This document shows positions 1 through 6,960 of a DNA stretch of 25,369 bases, in pieces (position 1 is the stretch's first letter; each line of letters begins with the position of its first letter). A model generated the notes under the pieces. The model searched no databases. It was not told the DNA's origin and worked only from the letters and a program-made list of their open reading frames with translations. Origin of the DNA: a virus; the IMG/VR virus record IMGVR_UViG_3300027833_000204, positions 1-25,369 of that record; one strand, 5' to 3'. The position numbers were made by a program, and so were the translations under genes.

Positions 1-1
1 C

Positions 2-556
2 CTGCCTTATGACAACACTAACATGTCTATCCAGATGGATGGCAAGATGACGTATGCTGATAATGGGCTTACTCCAACCACCACAGGCGGGGCGGGGGAG
101 GTATCTTTTCTTCTTTGGAAATCTGGCAGTACAGACTACATCAGCACTGGTATTGACACTGGTGGTAGTAGGCTAGGTCAATACGATGCCTCGCAAAGAA
201 GCACGAACAGTGGAGGTCAGCAGTTATCACAAGGCTCAACTACCGACTACTCTCCTAACACCAACGTACCCTTCAACATTGCATCACGTCACGGCTCTAC
301 GTTCATCAACGGTGCAACCGAGGGTACACTCACAACATCTGTCTACCCAAGTCGTCAAGGTCTCCCTGACCTGTCCTCTACTGACTTAGACCTTGGTTTC
401 GTCTTCATGGGTACAATCGGAGAGTTCCGTATGTGGTCTGATGACTTAGGTGACGTAGGTATTACGGAAGCAACTCTACCATCAACTGAACCATCTCTGA
501 GCCTGACCTTCGATGGCAGTGAGAACAGCTTTATCGTACTAGATTGGAGTGAGTAA
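2..556 (+). CDS. lectin-like (LamG/concanavalin-type) phage fibre protein, 3' part
   Basis: The frame is open to the left edge of the window, so this is the C-terminal 184 residues of a longer protein; the ATG at 23 is probably an internal methionine. The visible part is rich in Gly, Ser, Thr, Asp and aromatic residues, with alternating beta-strand character. A segment near the end, GTIGEFRMWSDDLG, resembles the last strands of LamG/concanavalin-like lectin folds, where it is followed by a 'ligand placement' helix. A role as an adhesin or decorating fibre on the virion is inferred. It is followed 2 bp later by another fibre-like gene, and both lie upstream of the head protease, so head fibre is as plausible as tail fibre. 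No catalytic motif is visible. Confidence 0.6.
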   Translation: MPYDNTNMSIQMDGKMTYADNGLTPTTTGGAGEVSFLLWKSGSTDYISTGIDTGGSRLGQYDASQRSTNSGGQQLSQGSTTDYSPNTNVPFNIASRHGSTFINGATEGTLTTSVYPSRQGLPDLSSTDLDLGFVFMGTIGEFRMWSDDLGDVGITEATLPSTEPSLSLTFDGSENSFIVLDWSE

Positions 557-558
557 TC

Positions 559-1653
559 ATGGGTACTAAACAATACGACAGTGCAACTGATCTCATTACG
601 TTCTCCCGTACAAGCGGGGGGACATTCCTTGGTAGCAATGGTTTACTTCAGACTGCTGCAAACAACGTACCTCGTATTGAGTACGATGCTACTGGTGCAG
701 TCAAAGGTTTACTGATTGAGGAAGCTCGGACTAACGTATGCACATACTCTAACGACTTTTTGACCACATGGGCTGCAGCATACATCACTGCTACCCCAAA
801 CTCTGCAATTTCCCCTGATGGCACAATGAATGCTACAAAGTTTGACATGGCTTCTAATGGCTACACTAGAAGGTTAAGTGGGCATGTTCCTACTGTTGGT
901 CAGACCTATACGTTCTCTGTCTGGATAAAGGCAGGGACTGCTAGTGAAGTAAAAACTGTTATGCTATTTACTGGTGGTGGACTTGGTTACACCTCAGTAA
1001 CTCATACCCTTACTAATGAATGGCAACGGTTTACCATTACGTCGACTCTCGCTTCCGGAACACCTGACCAAGTTAGAGCGAGAATTATGGCAACACAAGC
1101 TGGTACTATCTTTGTTTATGGCGCGCAAATAGAAGAAGGCGCTTTCCCTACGTCATACATCCCGACAGAAGGTGCCGCAGCTACTCGTGCTAGAGACCTA
1201 GCCGAAATCCCAACGAGTGCCTTTGGTTATAACAACGATCAGGGTAGCTTAGTTGTTGATGTCTTAACGCCTGTTGTAGACCAGTTTATGGGACTAGCTT
1301 ACTTTAACACAGTTTCTTTTTATAATTCCCGTGGGTTCTTTAAAAGCAACACCAGTTCCAGTTCAACTGGTTCGTTTTACGTACTTGCAGCATATGATAG
1401 TGGATCAACAATTCTAGCACTTACTCAACAGACCCAAGCTGAGTACACAAAGTTGGGTTTATCTTATGGAGATAGCGAAAAGGCTGTCAGAGATGGTGGT
1501 ACAGTTATCTCTGGGGATAGTCGTAGTCCAACCCCAAATCGTTTGCACTTAGGGGGTAGAGATAACGGCTACCAAAGCCAGTGCTGGATCAAGTCCATCC
1601 AGTACTACCCACGCCGACTAACTGATACACAGCTACAGGAGCTAACAACATGA
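559..1653 (+). CDS. fibre/head-spike-like adhesin with carbohydrate-binding and LamG-like domains
   Basis: The 364-residue protein starts at ATG 559 behind a GGAGTGAG ribosome site. Residues about 30-60 contain RIEYDATGAVKGLLIEEART, a signature of phage fibre proteins that I recall being annotated as head spike fibre or carbohydrate-binding domain proteins. Residues 60-210 look like a CBM-type jelly roll (TFSVWIKAG, then EWQRFTIT, then GAQIEEGAFPTSYIPT). Residues 225-364 look like a LamG domain ending in IKSIQYYPRRLTDTQLQELT, the usual C-terminal signature. The likely job is binding surface sugars on the host. The stop overlaps the next start (ATGA), indicating translational coupling with the small protein that follows. 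Whether it sits on the head or the tail cannot be told from sequence alone. Confidence 0.75.
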   Translation: MGTKQYDSATDLITFSRTSGGTFLGSNGLLQTAANNVPRIEYDATGAVKGLLIEEARTNVCTYSNDFLTTWAAAYITATPNSAISPDGTMNATKFDMASNGYTRRLSGHVPTVGQTYTFSVWIKAGTASEVKTVMLFTGGGLGYTSVTHTLTNEWQRFTITSTLASGTPDQVRARIMATQAGTIFVYGAQIEEGAFPTSYIPTEGAAATRARDLAEIPTSAFGYNNDQGSLVVDVLTPVVDQFMGLAYFNTVSFYNSRGFFKSNTSSSSTGSFYVLAAYDSGSTILALTQQTQAEYTKLGLSYGDSEKAVRDGGTVISGDSRSPTPNRLHLGGRDNGYQSQCWIKSIQYYPRRLTDTQLQELTT

Positions 1654-2057
1654 CCGACGAACTAACCCTTGAAGATGGTGTAGTAGCTCCGAAGAACGAC
1701 TTCTACCTCAAGCTAGATGCTGAGGCTGACATGCCCACAGTCCTATCTGATTTCTATGAACAGGACTACAGCACCATTGTAGACCCTGAGACTGGCGAGG
1801 AGAGCCTTCAGATAGAGGGTGAGCCTTACTTGGTCAGTAGTACAGCAGATTACGCTATCGACGTTGTGGGGGTCTTACATGAGCCTACAGGCGTTACCAT
1901 CACGAATGACGATGGTATGGAGTATCCTGAGATGGAAGCATTAGACGGTTGGCATGTAAACATCCGCTTATCTAGCGAGACTATGCGTGATGCTGTCGAG
2001 GCTCTTGATGTATCACACGGTGTTACACCTGATGCACCTAAGCGTGTGTGGCTATGA
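1650..2057 (+). CDS. small acidic protein of unknown function, coupled to fibre gene
   Basis: This 135-residue protein begins at ATG 1650, which overlaps the stop of the fibre gene by 4 bp. It is acidic (many Asp and Glu), has no transmembrane segment or signal peptide, and shows no motif I recognise. The middle, VVGVLHEPTGVTITNDDGME, and the following GWHVNIRLSS look like a small beta domain. A position directly after a fibre gene and directly before the protease gene (another ATGA overlap) suits a fibre-associated structural protein or a fibre assembly factor, but this rests on context only. Confidence 0.6.
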   Translation: MTDELTLEDGVVAPKNDFYLKLDAEADMPTVLSDFYEQDYSTIVDPETGEESLQIEGEPYLVSSTADYAIDVVGVLHEPTGVTITNDDGMEYPEMEALDGWHVNIRLSSETMRDAVEALDVSHGVTPDAPKRVWL

Positions 2058-2974
2058 TAAGTATCCTTAAAGGGCAGTACGCAACAGACGTATTTACTAC
2101 TCAGGCTGAAGCTAGGGTTCGCTCTATGGAGCTAGGTCTTGATGGTGTAACTCACGTCTATGATTATGAGGGTCAAGCAGTCTACATGCCAGCAGCCTCA
2201 CACGAGGCTTATATGGCCTTTATGGGGGGCTACACACCAGAGATGGAAGAAGCCTCTCCAGTGGACCGCTTAGAGGCTCTCAGGGCTATCGTAGCAGAGA
2301 TACTTAAGTCTGAGATCACTAAGGCTGAGTATCAGGGTGAAAAGGTGTCCCTAAACAAGCCTAGACGTATCAAAGGTGGCAACAAGAAGTTTGAAGTCTT
2401 TGTACAGTCTGGCGACAAAGTTAAGCGAGTTACCTTCGGTGATCCTAACATGGAAATACGCCGTGATGATCCTAAAGCTCGTGCCAATTTCCGCTCTAGG
2501 CACTCTTGCGACACTAAGAACGATAAGACAACGGCTGGTTACTGGTCCTGTCGTATGTGGCAATCAAATACATCGGTGAGTGAAATGACAAAGAACATTG
2601 AAGGTAAAATACTTAAGACTGATGACGAACAGCGTATGGTTTACGGTTGGGCATCGGTTATCACTGAAAAGGGTGAGCCAGTAGTAGATCGTCAAGATGA
2701 CATGATCGAAGCTGACACTCTAGTTAAAGCAGTGAATGAATTTATGGAGCATGTGCGGGTCGGCAAGGCTATGCACGTTGGGGAGCAAGTAGGGACAGTA
2801 GTTCACTCCCTCCCAATCACTAAAGAAATTGGTGATTCTCTAGGTATCCAGTCTGACCGTGAAGGATGGGTTGTCGCTTACAAAGTATTCGATGATGATG
2901 TCTGGGCTATGGTCAAGTCTGGTGAATTAGCAGCATTTTCCATTGGTGGAAAAGCTATCAAAGAGGAGATATAA
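2054..2974 (+). CDS. XkdF-like prohead serine protease (S78_2 type) with N-terminal GDPNM-motif domain
   Basis: I chose ATG 2054 (306 aa) because it makes a 4-bp ATGA overlap with the preceding gene; a GTG at 2048 is also in frame. Three parts are visible: residues 1-55, a small unknown domain; about 85-175, a module with KRVTFGDPNMEIRRD, FRSRHSCDTK and YWSCRMW, a motif set I recall from many phage proteins of unknown function; and about 178-306, the XkdF-type protease. His241 in KAMHVGEQ and Ser296 in AAFSIGG fit the His and Ser expected of this family. The protease would cut scaffold and capsid precursors during head maturation. An in-frame ATG at 2585, with GGTGAG 4 nt upstream, could make the protease domain alone. 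The frame stops only 10 residues after Ser296, while the family's usual continuation (LTELSLVDRPAN) lies in the next frame. Confidence 0.8.
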   Translation: MISILKGQYATDVFTTQAEARVRSMELGLDGVTHVYDYEGQAVYMPAASHEAYMAFMGGYTPEMEEASPVDRLEALRAIVAEILKSEITKAEYQGEKVSLNKPRRIKGGNKKFEVFVQSGDKVKRVTFGDPNMEIRRDDPKARANFRSRHSCDTKNDKTTAGYWSCRMWQSNTSVSEMTKNIEGKILKTDDEQRMVYGWASVITEKGEPVVDRQDDMIEADTLVKAVNEFMEHVRVGKAMHVGEQVGTVVHSLPITKEIGDSLGIQSDREGWVVAYKVFDDDVWAMVKSGELAAFSIGGKAIKEEI

Positions 2975-2978
2975 CTTG
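2963..2978 (+). promoter_or_regulatory. SD-like element at protease/scaffold junction (re-initiation or +1 frameshift site)
   Basis: GAGGAG at 2963-2968 is followed by ATA, the in-frame stop TAA (2972-2974) and then C. Seven bases after GAGGAG lies TTG 2976 in the +1 frame, an ideal spacing for initiation. The same arrangement (SD-like element, then a stop codon followed by C) also resembles the layout of the bacterial prfB +1 frameshift site, although the spacing here is tighter. The element therefore either starts the downstream protein at TTG or helps ribosomes shift into it. Confidence 0.55.
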
Positions 2979-3818
2979 CCCAATCTCTTAAAAAAGTTAC
3001 AGCTTACAGAGCTTTCCCTTGTGGATCGCCCAGCCAATGCTCAGGCAATGGTATCCCTCTTTAAGCGTGACACTTCCGAAGAGGAACTTATTAAAATGAC
3101 AGATGAAATGGAAGCCAAAGTAAAGGCGTACATGGATGACAAAGGATGTGGTCGTGGAGAAGCTATGAAGGCTCTCGACATGGACATGGAAAAGTCTGAA
3201 GAAGTGGCTGAAGAAGCTGAAGTTGACAAGGCTGCTGAAGAAGTAGCTGAAGAAGTCAGCCCACTAGAAGCTGAAGTTGCTGCACTTAAAGCTGAGAATG
3301 AGACACTACGTAAGGGTCTTATCGAAGCTGGCTACGTTATCAAAGCTGACGCTATCGAAAAGAAAGCTGAAGTAGAGATGATGGAAGTCGAAGGCGAGAT
3401 GGTAGTTAAGTCTGACATCCCAGCCCCAGTTCTTAAAGCACTTGAAGCTGCTGATGTAGCCAAGCGTGAACATGAAATCGAAAAGGCTGACATTGAGTTG
3501 ACTAAACGTGCTGGTGATACTCTCCCACACTTTGCAACTGATGTAGCTAAATCCCTCGTAGCTAAGTTCTCCGAGGATGAAGCAATTATGGAAGCTCTTA
3601 AGGCCGCTGATGCAGCTTTTGAAGCCTCCATGCAAGAATTTGGTAAGTCTGACGTAGACGGCGAGTTCGCTAATTCTGCTGACAAACTGGATGCTCTCGT
3701 AAAGTCCTACATGGACGACAACCAACTGAAAAAGAGTGAATTTGCCAAGGCCTATGCTGCTGTAGCTAAGACCGACGAAGGCAAGACACTCATCAATAAA
3801 TCCTACAAAGGGGAATAA
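2976..3818 (+). CDS. C-terminal part of XkdF-like protein with acidic coiled-coil scaffold
   Basis: The frame is open from 2943, but TTG 2976, preceded by GAGGAG at 7 nt, is the best start (280 aa). Residues 8-20 read LTELSLVDRPANA, the sequence that in XkdF-family proteases normally follows the FSIGG serine motif in the same chain. From about residue 30 on the protein is very rich in Glu, Lys and Ala with heptad-like spacing (for example PLEAEVAALKAENETLRKG), as in phage scaffolding proteins. The end is again helical. The protein is therefore the tail of the protease fused to a scaffold. A second start, ATG 3096 with GAGGAA 9 nt upstream, would give a 240-residue free scaffold. It lies 3 bp before the cement protein and two genes before the capsid gene, as expected. 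Confidence 0.75.
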   Translation: MPNLLKKLQLTELSLVDRPANAQAMVSLFKRDTSEEELIKMTDEMEAKVKAYMDDKGCGRGEAMKALDMDMEKSEEVAEEAEVDKAAEEVAEEVSPLEAEVAALKAENETLRKGLIEAGYVIKADAIEKKAEVEMMEVEGEMVVKSDIPAPVLKALEAADVAKREHEIEKADIELTKRAGDTLPHFATDVAKSLVAKFSEDEAIMEALKAADAAFEASMQEFGKSDVDGEFANSADKLDALVKSYMDDNQLKKSEFAKAYAAVAKTDEGKTLINKSYKGE

Positions 3819-3820
3819 TC

Positions 3821-4192
3821 ATGGCTGTTATGCAATCACGCGACAACCGCACCTTCATCGCTGGGGAAGACCTATCCGCAGCACAATTCAAATTCGTAAC
3901 TCTAGAAGCTGATGGCCAAGTTGATCTTGCCGACTCTGCTGGTGAAAACGCTATGGGCGTATGCCTTGTTGGCGCAGCCGCTGGTAACGCTGTGACCGTA
4001 TGTGTCTCAGGTTCAGTAATGGTAGAAGCTGGTGGCACGATTGCTGCTGGTGCCCAAGTACAAACTGGTGCTGATGGTACTGCTTTGCTTGCAGCCACTG
4101 GTGATGTTGTACTTGGTTATGCCCGTGAAGCTGGTGTAGATGGTCAAATCATCGAAATCGAAATGATCCAAGGCGGCAACGTAGCAGCCTAA
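3821..4192 (+). CDS. capsid cement/head decoration protein (DUF2190-like)
   Basis: This 123-residue protein has a ribosome site AAAGGGGAAT before ATG 3821. The sequence is almost wholly short beta strands with Gly and Ala turns: DLSAAQFKFVTLEADGQV, then AMGVCLVGAAAGNAVTVCVS, then a GTIAAGAQVQTGADGTALL strand pair and a VVLGYAREAG ending. This layout (modest charge, repeated GxAVTV strands, about 110-125 residues) matches phage capsid cement proteins of the DUF2190 type, which bind the outside of the expanded capsid and stabilise it. Location between scaffold and major capsid gene is the usual place. It is probably made in high amounts with the capsid protein. Confidence 0.82.
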   Translation: MAVMQSRDNRTFIAGEDLSAAQFKFVTLEADGQVDLADSAGENAMGVCLVGAAAGNAVTVCVSGSVMVEAGGTIAAGAQVQTGADGTALLAATGDVVLGYAREAGVDGQIIEIEMIQGGNVAA

Positions 4193-4215
4193 TCTAGCAT
4201 TTAAAGGAAATTATA

Positions 4216-5196
4216 ATGCCACTATTGACCCCATCCGCAGTACATATCGACCAACCGTTGTCAAACTTGACACTGGCGTATGTACAAGAGCAAACAAACT
4301 TTGTTGCTGATAAAGTATTCCCAGTTGTTGGTGTACAGCGTCAGTCTGACAAGTATTACATCTATGACCGTGCGAACATGAACCGCTCTGGTGACGTTAA
4401 GAAACTAGCGCCACGTACAGAAGTTAACCGCATCGGTATGGCAGTGTCTAACTCTGCTTACTACGCTGACGTTTACGGCATTGGCATGGACTTCGATGAG
4501 CAGACTATCGCTAACGAAGATGCTATGTTGGAAATCCGTGCAGCAGGCGCACAGACACTTATCAACCGTGTCTTGATTGAGCGTGAGGAGCAGTTCGCTT
4601 CTACATTCTTCAACGCAGGTGTATGGACTACAGACGTAACTCCAGCAAACTTGTGGTCTGACTACACAAACTCAACACCAATCTCAGACGTAACTAATGG
4701 TAGCCGTACCATGCAGTTGACATCTGGTGGCTTCAAGCCAAACACAATGGTTGTTGGTAAAGAAGTTCGTGACATCTTGATTAACCACCCTGACATCCTT
4801 GCACGTTTGAACGGTGGTTCTACCATCAACAACCCTGCATTGATCACAGACGGTAAGTTGGCTGAAATCTTTGGCGTAGAGAACTTCTTCGTCATGGAAG
4901 CTGTCAAGAACGGTGCTGTCGAAGGTCTAGCAGAATCTAACGCCTTCATCGGTGGTAAGAACGCACTGTTGGTACACACACCACGCGCATCTGGTCTTAT
5001 GACACCAGCGGCTGGCTTGACATTCGCTTGGAACAACATTCCAAACGTAAACAACTTGGGCATCACAGTAGAGTCATTCTCTGACGATGCTTTGAAGCGC
5101 CAGCAAGTTGCAGAGCATATCCAAGTTAAAATGGCATACGACATGAAAGTCGTCGGTGCTGACTTGGGTTACTTCTTCTCCGCTGTTGTAGCTTAA
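4216..5196 (+). CDS. major capsid protein (lambda gpE-like)
   Basis: The 326-residue protein starts at ATG 4216 behind TTAAAGGAAATT. It begins with a short N-terminal arm (HIDQPLSNLTLAYVQEQ) followed by NFVADKVFPVVGV, a hallmark of the E-like branch of HK97-fold capsid proteins. It continues with SDKYYIYDRANM, a long spine-helix region (ANEDAMLEIRAAGAQTLINR) and a C-terminal beta part (GITVESFSDD, HIQVKMAYDMKVVGADLGY). Length and position after a protease, scaffold and cement protein fit. Its codons are biased (frequent TTG for Leu, AAC for Asn, GCA or GCT for Ala) compared with neighbouring genes, as expected for the most highly expressed virion gene. A hairpin follows the stop at once. Confidence 0.92.
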   Translation: MPLLTPSAVHIDQPLSNLTLAYVQEQTNFVADKVFPVVGVQRQSDKYYIYDRANMNRSGDVKKLAPRTEVNRIGMAVSNSAYYADVYGIGMDFDEQTIANEDAMLEIRAAGAQTLINRVLIEREEQFASTFFNAGVWTTDVTPANLWSDYTNSTPISDVTNGSRTMQLTSGGFKPNTMVVGKEVRDILINHPDILARLNGGSTINNPALITDGKLAEIFGVENFFVMEAVKNGAVEGLAESNAFIGGKNALLVHTPRASGLMTPAAGLTFAWNNIPNVNNLGITVESFSDDALKRQQVAEHIQVKMAYDMKVVGADLGYFFSAVVA

Positions 5197-5213
5197 GCTA
5201 CTTAAACTAAAGG

Positions 5214-5241
5214 GGAACCCTGAGCTTAGTCTTGGGGTTCC
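5214..5241 (+). terminator. hairpin after capsid gene (attenuator-like)
   Basis: GGAACCCTGAG (5214-5224) can pair with CTTGGGGTTCC (5231-5241) across a 6-base loop: an 11-bp stem with two G-U pairs, 18 nt after the capsid stop codon. No run of T follows, so it is not a textbook intrinsic terminator. It could be a partial terminator, a transcript 3' end stabiliser, or a processing site that keeps capsid transcripts in excess over downstream genes. The rest of the 92-bp gap up to 5288 shows only the ribosome site of the next gene. Confidence 0.5.
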
Positions 5242-5288
5242 ACCCAACTATAAAAGAACATAACAATATTCATATAATGGAGAGTCCT

Positions 5289-5711
5289 ATGCACCCCACA
5301 TACTTGGGTTGGCAGGTCGATTGGCCTGTATTCGTTAAGCTACCTTTGTTGGCTGACAATAAGAATTGGAAACGTGGAGATCACTTTAACTGGTTAGAGC
5401 GAGGTATGCAGCAAGATAAGGTTGCTATACTTTACGCCACTGGTTATCTTTATCACAACACAGAACTAGAGGTTCAGAATAAAGTTGGAGACCGACTGTC
5501 TGAACTAGCTGGAAAAGAACTAGAGACTTTAGTTAATCTTCTTAATGCGGAAGTTAAGTCTCGTACATCAAGTAATGCAGAGTTTGAAGCTAAGAAGTGT
5601 AAGAAGTCTAAGATTGATGATAAGCAACGTGGTCTTATTCGTCGCTTCCTTAATGCAAACCACTGGGTGACACAAGACTTCCACGCTATTAGAGATAAAA
5701 TTATCGGTTAA
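5289..5711 (+). CDS. conserved head-module protein of unknown function
   Basis: ATG 5289 is chosen because GGAGA sits 5 nt upstream (140 aa); ATG 5277 and a TTG at 5232 are also in frame. The N-terminal half has many Trp (GWQVDWPVFVK, NKNWKRGDHFNWLERGM) and then HNTELEVQNKVGDRLSELAG. The middle is a helical stretch (KELETLVNLLNAEVKSRT). The basic C-terminal part (KCKKSKIDDKQRGLIRRFL then WVTQDFHAIRDKII) looks like a small helical, possibly nucleic-acid or protein-binding module. I do not recognise a named family. The place between the capsid protein and the head-tail adaptor suggests a minor head or DNA-contact protein, but function is unknown. Confidence 0.65.
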   Translation: MHPTYLGWQVDWPVFVKLPLLADNKNWKRGDHFNWLERGMQQDKVAILYATGYLYHNTELEVQNKVGDRLSELAGKELETLVNLLNAEVKSRTSSNAEFEAKKCKKSKIDDKQRGLIRRFLNANHWVTQDFHAIRDKIIG

Positions 5712-5728
5712 CAACAACGGAGACGACT

Positions 5729-6184
5729 ATGAGTTGGTCTTATGATCCCACAGACTTAAATACCACTACGGCTTCTGGTCGTCTCAACACAGTACGCCTC
5801 TTAGTTGGTGACACTGACACCCTAGACCCTCAAAAGGATAACGAAGAGATTACCTTCGCCCTGACTGAGAATGGTAATAACGTGTACTACGCTGGAGCTT
5901 GGGTTGCTCGTGCTATCGCATCTAAGTACTCTCGTAAGGTTAATACAGAACTAAGCGGTTCCCTTAAAGCGGATTACTCAGACTTAGCTTCTCAGTATAG
6001 GACACTGGCAGACAGCCTAGAGTACCAAGGAAAGACTTCTGGTGCTTCGGTGGGTGTACTGGCTGGAGGCATCACTAAGAGCGGCATAGAGGCTGTTAGA
6101 GCAGACACTAACCGTATCGAAGGTTCCTTCCGTAGAGATCGTTTCAAGAACCCTCCGAGCTATCAAACACCAGAATACGAATAA
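5729..6184 (+). CDS. head-tail adaptor (HK97 gp6-like connector)
   Basis: The 151-residue protein starts at ATG 5729 behind CGGAGACG. Its N-terminus, RLNTVRLLVGDTDTLDPQKD followed by NEEITFALTENGNNVYYAGA, matches the pattern of neck adaptor proteins: 'VRLLVGDTD...P.L.DEEI' and then alpha-helices with Ala-rich packing (WVARAIASKYSRKV). The C-terminal tail is polar and probably extended (FRRDRFKNPPSYQTPEYE), as expected of a protein that inserts between portal and closure rings. Such proteins form a 12-fold ring below the portal. Its neighbours (closure, completion and terminator genes immediately downstream in canonical order) strengthen the call. Confidence 0.82.
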   Translation: MSWSYDPTDLNTTTASGRLNTVRLLVGDTDTLDPQKDNEEITFALTENGNNVYYAGAWVARAIASKYSRKVNTELSGSLKADYSDLASQYRTLADSLEYQGKTSGASVGVLAGGITKSGIEAVRADTNRIEGSFRRDRFKNPPSYQTPEYE

Positions 6185-6194
6185 GGAGTAAGTC

Positions 6195-6545
6195 ATGTCG
6201 TTTCGTTCCTATGATCTCCTTAACTTAGTACGTGACTTTGGTGAAGCTCTTACCCTACGTCAGGTTACAACTGACGGTACATACAATCCTGCTACAGGGT
6301 CTGTTGGTGGCTCTGCTACAACTGATACGGTCTTCACTGGCTACATGTATGACTACGCCAACCTAAACCCAAGTGAAGTTATTCGTGGCTCACGTAAGTG
6401 CGTTATTCCCTCGTTAGGGTTTACCCCTGAGCCTCAGCCAGATGACCTTATCTTAGGCAGTGGCGACACAGTAAAGATCAGTAGGGTTGTTACGATATTC
6501 TCTAGTGGATCGCCTGTATGTTACTTATGTGACGTGGAGGAATAA
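6195..6545 (+). CDS. head closure / head-tail joining protein
   Basis: The 116-residue protein starts at ATG 6195 (AAGGAG 7 nt upstream) and is mainly beta: ALTLRQVTTDGTYNPATGSV, then TDTVFTGYMYDY, RKCVIPSLG, and LGSGDTVKISRVVTI. The sequence 'L.R...GTYnp.tG....t..t..' followed by 'GDtvki..V' is typical of small beta-barrel head closure proteins (SPP1 gp16 or lambda FII/HK97 gp7-type stoppers), which plug the connector after DNA packaging. It lies between the adaptor and the tail completion gene, the order expected in siphophages. Overall sequence similarity in this family is low, so the call rests on pattern and position. Confidence 0.72.
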   Translation: MSFRSYDLLNLVRDFGEALTLRQVTTDGTYNPATGSVGGSATTDTVFTGYMYDYANLNPSEVIRGSRKCVIPSLGFTPEPQPDDLILGSGDTVKISRVVTIFSSGSPVCYLCDVEE

Positions 6546-6549
6546 TAAC

Positions 6550-6960
6550 ATGAAGAGTACATTCACTGTTAACTCTTCGTTCTACAACAAGCTAAAGCAC
6601 TTAGATGCTCTTGCAGTAGACAGCGTTAAGGGTAGGCTAGAAGACATCGCTAGAACTGCTGTAGACTACTCCCCAGTTGATACAGGCGCTTATGTCACAT
6701 CATTCTCCTACACTATAGGTGCTGGTCGCCCAAGAGGCAAATCCTCTGATAACTTACCAAAGGGGCAAAGCCTTGAGGGTAAACAAGAGGAAGGTTACGG
6801 AAACCTAATGCAGGACATATCCCGTATCAAGAGCATTGAAGACCTAGATAACATTCAACTCAGGAACGGTTCACCCCACGCAACTGATGTAGAGTACGGG
6901 GAAAATTGGTACGGTTCTGGTTACTTCGTCTTTGCTAAATTGGAGAGTATCTATGGCTAA
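6550..6960 (+). CDS. tail completion/neck protein (HK97 gp10-like)
   Basis: The frame is open from 6487, but ATG 6550, with GGAGG 9 nt upstream, is the proper start (136 aa). The N-terminal half contains ALAVDSVKGRLEDIARTAVDYSPVDTGAY; the SPVDTGAY element, preceded by a helix, is the signature of the HK97 gp10/lambda Z-like family ('...aP.dTG.L..Si'). It ends with VEYGENWYGSGYFVFAKLES, close to the family's '.YA.yvE.Gt' element. This protein would sit at the head-tail junction and is required for joining. Residues 55-100 carry a polar insert (KSSDNLPKGQSLEGKQEEGY). The gene overlaps the next by 8 bp. Confidence 0.8.
   Translation: MKSTFTVNSSFYNKLKHLDALAVDSVKGRLEDIARTAVDYSPVDTGAYVTSFSYTIGAGRPRGKSSDNLPKGQSLEGKQEEGYGNLMQDISRIKSIEDLDNIQLRNGSPHATDVEYGENWYGSGYFVFAKLESIYG

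Noticed and set aside
3041-3725. Three long minus-strand frames opposite the scaffold
   Set aside because: Antisense of a low-complexity Glu/Lys/Ala coding region; no start signals and Ser/Phe-rich meaningless composition.
4662-5144. 160-codon minus-strand frame within the major capsid gene
   Set aside because: Shadow of a strongly biased gene; no ribosome site or recognisable protein features.
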